This document shows positions 8,505 through 15,276 of a stretch of 64,000 bases of DNA, one piece after another (within the stretch, counting starts at the first letter, position 1; every line of letters starts with the position of its first letter). The stretch is taken from assembly GCA_002426795.1 (NCBI GenBank), contig DINQ01000008.1, forward strand, positions 558,001 to 622,000, given 5' to 3'. The notes under the pieces are model-generated. The model was not told the origin of the DNA. It ran no database searches and worked only from the letters and a program-made list of their open reading frames with translations. The translations under genes and the position numbers were made by a program. This stretch comes from Bacteroidales bacterium UBA5536 (GTDB taxonomy: Bacteria; Bacteroidota; Bacteroidia; Bacteroidales; F082).

Positions 8505-9089
8505 CTATTTCAACATGTTTTTCATCCATTCAGGCACAGGCGAAGGAAGCATTGGAACCCGCGCATAAGGTGTGCTCGAAAGGCTCTTTACCCTGCCATG
8601 AGGCACTTCCCGGTGGCAATCCCAACAAAGACGGTCCTCAAACTTCTGGTGAAAAGTTTCTGTCTGGTTCAACAACTTTGCATCGGTAATCAGCTGATTG
8701 TGACAACGAATACAATTCTCCTGAACCACTTCAATTCCTGCCTCCTTGATAAATATATTCTGGGGCTCTAAACGTAGGGTGAACATTGATGCATGTCGCA
8801 TCCCGTCTTTTGCTTTGAAAAAATAGGTACGAAACACATTGTCGTGCGGCACGTGACAATCGTTGCAGTTGGCTACTTCACGGTGCGAGCTGTGCCCCCA
8901 GGTTGCATACTGTGGCGCCATAATATGGCAGTTGACACAGGTTTCAGGCGCGTTCGACAAATAAGAATAAGCCTTGCTGGCATAGAAAGCATACAGACTT
9001 AAACCAACGATTGCCCCACTCAGCACTACCACAACCAAACGCCATTGTGGTGGTGGAATCAATCGTTTGATGAATTTTCTGGCATCCAT
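8505..9089 (-). CDS. nrfH: Cytochrome c nitrite reductase small subunit, quinol dehydrogenase
   Basis: Membrane-anchored tetrahaem cytochrome that oxidises menaquinol and passes electrons to NrfA. The 194-residue protein has one N-terminal transmembrane helix (about 17-37) and four haem motifs: CVNCH (51-55, preceding the methionine-ligated first haem), CNDCH (75-79), CIRCH (126-130) and CWDCH (155-159). It belongs to the NapC/NirT family in the short NrfH form. The ATG at 9089 is chosen: a TTG 45 nt upstream keeps the frame open but is the 3' end of the -7 promoter element. First gene of the nrfHA operon. Confidence 0.95.
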   Translation of the reverse strand: MDARKFIKRLIPPPQWRLVVVVLSGAIVGLSLYAFYASKAYSYLSNAPETCVNCHIMAPQYATWGHSSHREVANCNDCHVPHDNVFRTYFFKAKDGMRHASMFTLRLEPQNIFIKEAGIEVVQENCIRCHNQLITDAKLLNQTETFHQKFEDRLCWDCHREVPHGRVKSLSSTPYARVPMLPSPVPEWMKNMLK

Positions 9090-9131
9090 TGCATTTAGGT
9101 ATTTAAGTATTGTAACTCTTATTTTCTTATA

Positions 9132-9162
9132 CAAAGATATATACTCGACATTGAAATTACAA
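9132..9162 (-). promoter_or_regulatory. Promoter of nrfHA (TTG, 20 bp, TATCTTTG)
   Basis: Minus strand: TTG at 9160-9162, 20 bp, TATCTTTG at 9132-9139, 42 nt before the nrfH ATG. No copy of the GTATTTAWTTAC motif seen at the hcp-linked genes is present here, so nrfHA may be controlled separately. Confidence 0.7.
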
Positions 9163-9180
9163 GCATTTTTTTTTCAATTT

Positions 9181-10689
9181 CTATTTTTTTAAGCCCCGCC
9201 TTTTTCTAACGACATACCACCTGATTGCTCCGCCAATGATAATTAGCGATACAAGCAATCCTATCAAGGGAACCAGCAAGATATAGTAAGATCCAAGCAT
9301 ATTTTGAAAGATTCTTCCCGTATGAATCTCCAACGCAACATTCCACAATGGCATTGGGCACTGCTGTAGATGCATCGGCATCAGCAGTTTGGCGTTGAGC
9401 AAGCCTTTGCCATAATCGAAAATGTACCGCTTGGAAGGAGTTTCAACCAATCCCGAAATCAAAAATTTACCCAGAGGAGAACTGGCAGATGATTGTTGTT
9501 TTGGGATTTCACCAGTCATCGCATCAAGTACATAGCCACTGTGTGGTTGCCACCAAAAAAGTCCGTTGAAAGAACCTACAAGGTAAGTATCATTGCCATG
9601 GTAATCGAAAACATTGATGCCCATCACAGAAATGGGAGGTTGCTTTGAAAATGGAACCAACAGGCCTGAAAAGTTCTCTGTTGCCTTGTAAAATCCCTCA
9701 GTGCTGCCAATGAGCCAATATTTTTCCTGCTCATTCCAGTGAATGGCACGCAAACGGTCGTGCCAGGGATTTGGGTTACTTAAATTGGAAAGGGGAATTT
9801 TTGTAACGCGTTCATTTCCAATAGCGATAAGCAGCGGTGGCCTAAGGAACATCCCTGTAACGGTAGTAAAAAGCAGAAAAAACGCAGCCCAAATTCCGAT
9901 CTTTTGGTGCCATTTAATGCTGAATCTGAGTGGAGACCGGATAGAACGAACAGCTTTGTTTTTCCTCTTCCTTGATTTGATCCAATGCGGGAAAAAGAAA
10001 TAGATGTAACCAGTGATCACCAGGAAAATCAGCAATAAGGCAAAGAGGTCAACAGCCAGTTTTCCATAGAACCCATAGATTTCGCCACTGTGCAAGACCC
10101 ATAAGGTGCGGAAAAGACCGATCAATCCGTCGTCGTCAACTGCTCTAGGGAGCTCAAATCTGTCAAAATTTTTGCTGTTTGCACGATCGTATCCAATGAT
10201 CAGTTCTGAGCGGGTCAGAAAAACAATCCGGTCATCTTTAGCGGTGATATCAACGATTCGCTCGTCGTCCAGATCCAGGGGAATTTTCTCCCACCGTCTT
10301 GCGTTGGCCTTGAATTCGTAAAGTCCCGATTGTGTGGCAGCCCACAACAACTTGTTATGGGAAAGGTGAATTTTATTGATTTTTCGGTTATCCATCCCCT
10401 CCGGAAAGCCTTGCATAAAGTCGGAGAAGCGACTCAAGGTGCTATCAGACAGCCAAATACCAAGGTTTCCATAGACTAAGATACTATCGGTTCCAATCGT
10501 CAATCCGGATCGCACGGCCGCATTGTTCCAGTTTTTGTATTGATAGTTCTCCGGAAGATTGTTCCTGTTTATATCCAGCTGAGAGATTAGCGACCGGTGA
10601 TTGAGCAAAATACCAGATACCGCCCATAAAATAACGAAAACACCCAATACAATTGAGAACCACTTATGCGTCCACTTCCAGAATTTCAT
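9181..10689 (-). CDS. PepSY-type membrane protein with a long periplasmic domain
   Basis: A 502-residue protein opening with a PepSY_TM signature helix (WKWTHKWFSIVLGVF, ending GILLNH, about 3-31). After an ectodomain come a second helix near 215-235 (LFALLLIFLVITGYIYFFF), a third with WHQKIGIWAAFFLLFTTVTG, another long external part, and a final helix (YILLVPLIGLLVSLIIIGG). The periplasmic parts contain short recurring strands such as KLLWAATQSGLYEF, EKYWLIGSTEGFYKA and DTYLVGSFNGLFWW, resembling propeller blades of sensor proteins. PepSY_TM proteins are often transmembrane electron carriers or metal-reductase partners, with His in the helices as possible haem ligands. It lies 25 nt after the Cys-rich protein, with no promoter between, so it closes the five-gene unit starting at 13920. 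Function inferred only. Confidence 0.7.
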   Translation of the reverse strand: MKFWKWTHKWFSIVLGVFVILWAVSGILLNHRSLISQLDINRNNLPENYQYKNWNNAAVRSGLTIGTDSILVYGNLGIWLSDSTLSRFSDFMQGFPEGMDNRKINKIHLSHNKLLWAATQSGLYEFKANARRWEKIPLDLDDERIVDITAKDDRIVFLTRSELIIGYDRANSKNFDRFELPRAVDDDGLIGLFRTLWVLHSGEIYGFYGKLAVDLFALLLIFLVITGYIYFFFPHWIKSRKRKNKAVRSIRSPLRFSIKWHQKIGIWAAFFLLFTTVTGMFLRPPLLIAIGNERVTKIPLSNLSNPNPWHDRLRAIHWNEQEKYWLIGSTEGFYKATENFSGLLVPFSKQPPISVMGINVFDYHGNDTYLVGSFNGLFWWQPHSGYVLDAMTGEIPKQQSSASSPLGKFLISGLVETPSKRYIFDYGKGLLNAKLLMPMHLQQCPMPLWNVALEIHTGRIFQNMLGSYYILLVPLIGLLVSLIIIGGAIRWYVVRKRRGLKK

Positions 10690-10714
10690 GACGTAAACAA
10701 GTGCTAATTGTGCT

Positions 10715-10960
10715 TCAGTAATTTATCCCTGCAGCCATGATGTTCGTTGGATCAAATGCATGGCATGGAGTAACAGCATAAACCATCTGGCAATTAGGAC
10801 AATGTGTTTCAAAACAGGTCATTTCGAATGTTTGACGACAGTTTTCGCATTCAATATCAAAAGCCATGGGCATCATTTGTTGGTCAAAACCCATTTGGCG
10901 CACTTTATCAGCAACCATTTTTCCATTGGCAAAAGTACCTGAACATCCTTCGTGTGACAT
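10715..10960 (-). CDS. Small Cys-rich zinc-ribbon-like protein (81 residues)
   Basis: No known family is recognised. The protein has seven cysteines: Cys6, a CENC pair (38-41), a lone Cys49, a CPNC pair (54-57) and Cys66. The two CxxC knuckles 12 residues apart resemble a zinc ribbon or rubredoxin-type metal site. The N-terminal part (HEGCSGTFANGK...DKVRQMGF) is polar and the C-terminus carries PCHAFDP. There is no signal peptide, so it is probably cytoplasmic. It starts 18 nt after the stop of the ABC-type ATPase and stands 25 nt before the PepSY gene, inside the putative metal/Fe-S operon. A small metal carrier or redox partner would fit; this is inference. Confidence 0.7.
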   Translation of the reverse strand: MSHEGCSGTFANGKMVADKVRQMGFDQQMMPMAFDIECENCRQTFEMTCFETHCPNCQMVYAVTPCHAFDPTNIMAAGINY

Positions 10961-10978
10961 AATTCGATGTGTTTTTTG

Positions 10979-11998
10979 TTAACGATTATAGTTTTCAATA
11001 TTTATGTTTTCTCCCTGCCTCAATAAGGTTCGGAGCTGCTGGAGCTTTTGATCTGCCTCCTCCAATGCAACAAGCATTTTTTTCTCTTCATCAGAAGTTT
11101 TAATGACTTTATGAATACCACCATTTTTGATCACAATACGTTGGTCGGCCATCAAGGCCAATATGGGATCGTGAGTGGCCATTAAAACAATTTTATCCTC
11201 ACCTGTCAGCAATTTCAATGCTTTCTTTCTGTCGATACCTGCATTTTCAATTTCATCGATCAGCACAACAGGCGAACTGCTCAGCATGGCCGTATCAGCA
11301 ATCATTAAGGCTCTCGATTGCCCTCCACTGAGTGACGTGATCGGTGTTGTGGCTTCAAATTTTTCGCCGGCCAGTTCATTCGCGGCGTCAATGATACGGT
11401 CGATGATTTTTTCAGGATCCTTGATCATGCGGCTTCTTGCATGCAGGAGTAAAAACTCATCTACTTGCAAATCCATCACAAAATTCATGTTTTGCGAAAG
11501 CTGAGCCACCAGTTTTTTAGCCCCTGAAAACCGCCATTCAGTACCGGGCTTTTTGTCGTTTACAAGAACCGTGCGGTTGGTTGGCGTATCAGCCTGGGCA
11601 ACCCATTCAATGTCGGCAAGCAACCTACTCTTTCCTGAACCAGTGGGCCCTACAATGCTCGTGATGGTTCGTTTACGAAAGATCAGCTCTTGAAATTGCT
11701 CTGTATCACCTAACTTGTTCGTGCCAGGCAAAATCGTCAGTGAATCGACACGAAAAGCATCTTTTCCCAAAAACTGTTCCATCTGTTCAATAAAGTCGGC
11801 CAATTGCTGCAAAAAGGAGGATGCGTCAAAGGCGTTATCTTCCATTTTTTCTTCATCAATGGCCTGCAAAATCTCAGCTAAGCAGGTGTTTGATTGCTTT
11901 TCAAATGAAATGGTTTGTCCGGCAAAAAATGTTGACAGAAAAGGAAATTCGGCTATGAGTTGTGCCGGGCTCTTCGAAAGCAACTGCTCCTTATTCAT
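10979..11998 (-). CDS. ABC-type ATPase with N-terminal DUF1858/ScdA_N-like helical region
   Basis: A 339-residue soluble protein. From about residue 85 it is an ABC nucleotide-binding domain: Walker A GPTGSGKS (117-124), the ABC signature SLSGGQSRAL, Walker B VVLIDEIENAG, and the switch histidine in LMATHDP. The first 75 residues (SPAQLIAEFPFLSTFF...CLAEILQAI) are a small helical region with the pattern of DUF1858/DUF542 modules. There is no permease gene in the neighbourhood and no membrane segment, so a classical importer is unlikely. It overlaps the upstream GTPase gene by 8 nt, which suggests translational coupling. A mechanochemical or metal-cluster role, as for soluble ABC ATPases such as SufC, is an inference. 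Confidence 0.8.
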   Translation of the reverse strand: MNKEQLLSKSPAQLIAEFPFLSTFFAGQTISFEKQSNTCLAEILQAIDEEKMEDNAFDASSFLQQLADFIEQMEQFLGKDAFRVDSLTILPGTNKLGDTEQFQELIFRKRTITSIVGPTGSGKSRLLADIEWVAQADTPTNRTVLVNDKKPGTEWRFSGAKKLVAQLSQNMNFVMDLQVDEFLLLHARSRMIKDPEKIIDRIIDAANELAGEKFEATTPITSLSGGQSRALMIADTAMLSSSPVVLIDEIENAGIDRKKALKLLTGEDKIVLMATHDPILALMADQRIVIKNGGIHKVIKTSDEEKKMLVALEEADQKLQQLRTLLRQGENINIENYNR

Positions 11999-12698
11999 GG
12001 CTCGTATCGTTTTTGATGTTCATTTTGCGCACATTACCCATTTGGTACGATTCACCAATCCGGGTTTCGCCCAAACAATAAGAGCAAAGTGCTGAAGGCA
12101 TTGAAAATCTGAGTTTTTTCCCTTTAAGCGTATCTACCTGCTTTTTCTCATCATAGAGTAAGGTACTCAGTTCGAAAGCCCCCTGACCGGTTAATCCATT
12201 GATATGCATCACAATAGCTGTTGGGTTGACAGCATGCACACCGGCTGCAAAAACTTCTCTTTCAGCCTGTGAGACAATATCCCCTTTGGTAATCACGACA
12301 ATATCGGCCATGCGCAACATGGGTCCGATCTTCTTTGGGGTATTGATGCCGCTCAGATTGTCGATTACGCAGATGGCCTTGATCTCTTTGATGTACGGAG
12401 AACAGCGATTGCATAAACCGGCACTTTCCGACACCAATAAGTCGAACTTTTCGGCTACTCCCCAATCAACAACAGCCTCAATGTTCGATACAAAATAATG
12501 ATCGGGACACAAGGAACCGGACAATCCCTTTTTCACAGGAATTCCAGCTTTTTCGTAGGCAATATCGTCATCGGTATGCAGGCAATCGAACTTGACAGCG
12601 CCCACGCGTATACCTCTCTTGCGCAATGTTTCAGCTGTTTTGATAATGACAGCAGTTTTTCCGGATGAAGGCGGCCCTGAAATGGTGATAAGGTTCAT
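11991..12698 (-). CDS. HypB/UreG-like SIMIBI P-loop GTPase
   Basis: A 235-residue protein with the P-loop GPPSSGKT (8-15), a central LLVSESAG strand in the switch II position, and a TKGD base-recognition motif (VITKGDIV). These are features of the SIMIBI class to which HypB, UreG and other metallochaperone GTPases belong. It has several cysteine sites: Cys in KFDCLHTDDD, SLCPDH, GLCNRC (CxxC after the SESAG strand) and CSYC near the C-terminus, which could bind a metal. The start at 12698 is 10 nt after the substrate-binding-like gene. Family knowledge suggests delivery of a metal to an enzyme; no hydrogenase or urease gene is near, so the client is unknown. Confidence 0.8.
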   Translation of the reverse strand: MNLITISGPPSSGKTAVIIKTAETLRKRGIRVGAVKFDCLHTDDDIAYEKAGIPVKKGLSGSLCPDHYFVSNIEAVVDWGVAEKFDLLVSESAGLCNRCSPYIKEIKAICVIDNLSGINTPKKIGPMLRMADIVVITKGDIVSQAEREVFAAGVHAVNPTAIVMHINGLTGQGAFELSTLLYDEKKQVDTLKGKKLRFSMPSALCSYCLGETRIGESYQMGNVRKMNIKNDTSHE

Positions 12699-12708
12699 AT
12701 TAAGCTAT

Positions 12709-13920
12709 TTAGGTTGAATAAGCCTGATTAAATTCAGCATGACAGGCTTCAAACTGCTGATTGAGGTCGTGTTTGGCTATGTAGTCCCAGCCAAGCCACA
12801 AAAATTTATTCTCTGGCAATAATCTGTTATCCACCTCAGGATGCAGAGAAGGAAACAGCCCCTGATGCGCCAGAATTTCAGCTACTTTTTCAGATGCCAA
12901 AAATGTTGAAATCGCTTCAATTTTTTCCTTAGCCACCGATTTACCAATCATGAATATGGGACTGATGATAGCGCCATCTTTGGGCCATACGGCTTTCATA
13001 ACACCTCCTTCTTTGGCCATTTTGGTGAAGAAATATGGCATAATCGTTATTGCTGGTTTTTCAAGCTTCGACCGGTCAGACTTAACCATTTGCGCGGGGT
13101 GTAAACTTTGGAGCATATTGCGCCCCAGTTTGCTGATGGCTTCGCGGCCATAAGTTTTATCGAGTGTTAACAAAATCGCATTGAAAAGATCGAAATCTGA
13201 AACAGGCAGGCTGACGCTTTGCGCGTAGATAGGATCGAGCAGCGATGCCCACGAATCGGGAATGGGGCGATCGCCAAGGACGGTGGTATTCACTAAAAAT
13301 ACGGCCGGCACTACTGCAATGATGCCATATCTGTTTAGCGGATCATTCAGTTGCAAATTATCCTGTTCAAAAACAGCATTTACACCTGACCAGGGCAACG
13401 GGTTAAAAAATTCATTGCTATTGATGAATCGTCCAAAATAGGCGGTTTCAAAAAACATATCAAAACCGGCCGAAACGTACACATCGTCGAGTTCATCCGC
13501 CAACTTTGCATTTTTCACTTCCTCCTTCATCCAATCAAGACCCATTGATGCAGCTTTGAGTTTGGCTTCATAGGTGTAACCATCCTTTTCATGGTCGGCC
13601 AGGAAACTATCGAGAGATTCCTGCAAGGGCAGGCGCACCGGACAGGGAAGCAATCCCTTTAGTCGAATCGTGTTGGCGGCATCTTGCTTTGTATTTGGTT
13701 TACCTTGATGCAAGATGATCTCGACGAGTTGATCACAAAATGCCTTGTGATCTATTTCTCTCATTGACAGGGCTATATCAAGCGAAAGTGCTTTGCCAAG
13801 TGTCGTTCTTTTCTCCTCGTCCATCAGCTGCACAAAACCATGATCCGCAAAAACCTTAATGGTGACCGGATAACGTTCTGTGATATCGAACAAACTATCT
13901 GTTAGTTGAAAATATTCCAT
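12709..13920 (-). CDS. Cytoplasmic substrate-binding-like protein with N-terminal DUF1858-like module
   Basis: A 403-residue protein. The first 55 residues (LFDITERYPVTIKVFADHGF, then LGKALSLDIALSM) have the pattern of a DUF1858 hybrid-cluster-associated module. The remainder resembles type-2 periplasmic binding proteins of the Fe(III)/spermidine class: PLPWSGVNAVF, IPDSWASLLDP, SVSLPVSDFD, and the late segment KEKIEAISTFLASEKV. Binding proteins of this class normally have a signal peptide; here there is none, and no permease is encoded nearby, so it is probably cytosolic. The ATG at 13920 is preferred over an upstream TTG (13929). First gene of the five-gene unit to 9181, under a promoter that carries the shared 18-bp motif. 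A cytosolic metal or cluster binder is inferred. Confidence 0.75.
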   Translation of the reverse strand: MEYFQLTDSLFDITERYPVTIKVFADHGFVQLMDEEKRTTLGKALSLDIALSMREIDHKAFCDQLVEIILHQGKPNTKQDAANTIRLKGLLPCPVRLPLQESLDSFLADHEKDGYTYEAKLKAASMGLDWMKEEVKNAKLADELDDVYVSAGFDMFFETAYFGRFINSNEFFNPLPWSGVNAVFEQDNLQLNDPLNRYGIIAVVPAVFLVNTTVLGDRPIPDSWASLLDPIYAQSVSLPVSDFDLFNAILLTLDKTYGREAISKLGRNMLQSLHPAQMVKSDRSKLEKPAITIMPYFFTKMAKEGGVMKAVWPKDGAIISPIFMIGKSVAKEKIEAISTFLASEKVAEILAHQGLFPSLHPEVDNRLLPENKFLWLGWDYIAKHDLNQQFEACHAEFNQAYST

Positions 13921-13937
13921 TGTGATCAATTATGCGA

Positions 13938-13945
13938 CAAAATTA
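13938..13945 (-). promoter_or_regulatory. -7 element TAATTTTG of the substrate-binding/GTPase/ATPase operon
   Basis: TAATTTTG on the minus strand fits TAnnTTTG and lies 17 nt before the ATG at 13920. No TTG is found 19-21 bp upstream; that space is occupied by the 18-bp operator-like motif. Confidence 0.55.
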
Positions 13946-13951
13946 CAAGGT

Positions 13952-13969
13952 ATTTCGGTATTTATTTAC
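13952..13969. promoter_or_regulatory. Operator-like 18-bp motif, copy 1
   Basis: ATTTCGGTATTTATTTAC, identical to 18387-18404 in front of the porin-hcp genes. With the following C the core GGTATTTATTTACC has dyad ends (GGTA...TACC). It lies 6 bp upstream of the -7 element, where a -33 box would be, a place suited to repression. The adjacent Rrf2 regulator is the obvious candidate ligand. Confidence 0.6.
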
Positions 13970-14059
13970 CTTTATTATAGTATAAAACATGTTCTAAATT
14001 ATACTCCCTGATAATCATGGTTTTATGAAAGAAATTTAGAATCTTTTTAAATGAGCTAC

Positions 14060-14851
14060 TTAAGCGGGTGAACTATTCTCCAGCAGGGCTTCAATTTTTG
14101 GAATGGTTTTTTCACCGGCCCGCAGGCCAATATTAAAAATTTCCTGTGCCTTTTCGAACTCAAAAGTATGGTACTTTTTCATCTGGTCAGATTTTACGTA
14201 CAGGTCGCAATAGGCTACCTGATCATGCACGGTGTTTTGCACCCCAATGTGTAAGCAACGTTCAACAACATTTCTGAAGGTATCGTAAGTCTCTTCGTCC
14301 TCAAGAAGTGCGTTACAATTTACGCCGATCACCAATCTGCCTTCTTTTTGCAGGCATTTGGCCGGAAGGTTGAGCGTGAGGCCACCATCCACAAAATATT
14401 GTGTTCCCATTTTCACTGGCATAAACACAATGGGAATGGATGCAGATGCGATGATTGCCTCAATGAGATTTCCTGAGCTGATTAACTCATTCTTTCCTGT
14501 ATTCAGGTTGGTGACAGAAACAGTCAGCGGAATTTGAAGGTTTTGGAAATCACTGTGGCGTATATGTTTTTCCAGTTGCTCTCGTAAAACGTCCAAAGAA
14601 CCAACGCCTCCTTTCATGCCGATCCATGATCTGAGGTGCATGATGTTGGGCACTTTGATGGCCTTTAGCATCTCGGAAGGTTGCACGCCGGCAGCATAAA
14701 ATCCAGCAACGATAGCACCCATGCTGGTTCCCGACAGTGCAGCCGGCCGAAGATGAGCATTGGACAAAGCCTGTATGAAGCCCGCGTGAAAAATGCCACG
14801 CGCACCACCTCCACTGAGTGCAAGACCAAATTCAGAAAATTTTTCAGCCAT
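14060..14851 (-). CDS. Patatin-like phospholipase (RssA/NTE-type)
   Basis: A 263-residue soluble lipid acyl hydrolase. The oxyanion-hole motif is GGGARGIFHAG (about 14-24), the nucleophile serine lies in GTSMG (about 41-45), and the catalytic aspartate in VDGGL (about 151-155), making the Ser-Asp dyad of the family. There is no signal peptide, so the enzyme is cytoplasmic or membrane-associated. Its physiological substrate is unknown; patatin-like proteins of this short type act on phospholipids or monoacyl lipids. It follows the cupin gene by 31 nt and is probably transcribed with it, downstream of hcp. Confidence 0.9.
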   Translation of the reverse strand: MAEKFSEFGLALSGGGARGIFHAGFIQALSNAHLRPAALSGTSMGAIVAGFYAAGVQPSEMLKAIKVPNIMHLRSWIGMKGGVGSLDVLREQLEKHIRHSDFQNLQIPLTVSVTNLNTGKNELISSGNLIEAIIASASIPIVFMPVKMGTQYFVDGGLTLNLPAKCLQKEGRLVIGVNCNALLEDEETYDTFRNVVERCLHIGVQNTVHDQVAYCDLYVKSDQMKKYHTFEFEKAQEIFNIGLRAGEKTIPKIEALLENSSPA

Positions 14852-14882
14852 TGAATTAATTTATGACAAAAATAATTATTTG

Positions 14883-15206
14883 TCAGGCTTTGATCATCGT
14901 CAGAACCATTTTAAATGCTTTGGTGGCTTTTAATGCATGGGGTATATTGGCGGGCATGATGATGTTTTCACCGGCCTTTAGATCAAATGCTTTTCCGGCA
15001 ATAATAATTTGTGCATTGCCTTCGATGATCTGCACCAAAGCGTCGAAGGGTGCGCTGTGTTCCGACAGGCCTTCACCTTCATCAAAAGCAAAAAGCGTCA
15101 CATTTCCCTTTTCGTTTTTCATGACTTGCTTGCTTACCACACCCGCTGGAGCAGTGGCAATTGACTCATCAAAGCGGAAAATCACGGCGGTTTCAAAAGT
15201 ATTCAT
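14883..15206 (-). CDS. Cupin-domain protein
   Basis: A 107-residue single cupin barrel. Motif 1 is reduced to EGLSEHSAPFDALVQIIEG and motif 2 reads LKAGENIIMPANIPHAL, with one clear metal-type His in each. Small cupins of this form are frequent neighbours of redox-stress genes and may bind a metal or small ligand; no catalytic function can be assigned. It starts 70 nt downstream of the hcp stop, after the hcp terminator, and no promoter is visible between them, so it may depend on read-through. The patatin gene follows. Confidence 0.8.
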   Translation of the reverse strand: MNTFETAVIFRFDESIATAPAGVVSKQVMKNEKGNVTLFAFDEGEGLSEHSAPFDALVQIIEGNAQIIIAGKAFDLKAGENIIMPANIPHALKATKAFKMVLTMIKA

Positions 15207-15230
15207 TTGTTTTCTTGTATTAGGTTATCA

Positions 15231-15270
15231 AAAAAAAGGTGCTGCATCAGGGCAAAGCTGATGCAGCACC
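15231..15270 (-). terminator. Strong rho-independent terminator after hcp
   Basis: Perfect 13-bp stem GGTGCTGCATCAG / CTGATGCAGCACC with a 7-nt loop and a T7 tail on the minus strand. It lies 6 nt after the hcp stop. Confidence 0.9.
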
Positions 15271-15276
15271 GATAAT

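Noticed and set aside
9090..9134. N-terminal extension of NrfH from a TTG
   Set aside because: The TTG is part of the TATCTTTG -7 element, so it lies upstream of the transcription start.
14863..15261. 132-codon plus-strand frame opposite the cupin gene
   Set aside because: Covers the cupin on the other strand and runs into the hcp terminator hairpin; no protein features.
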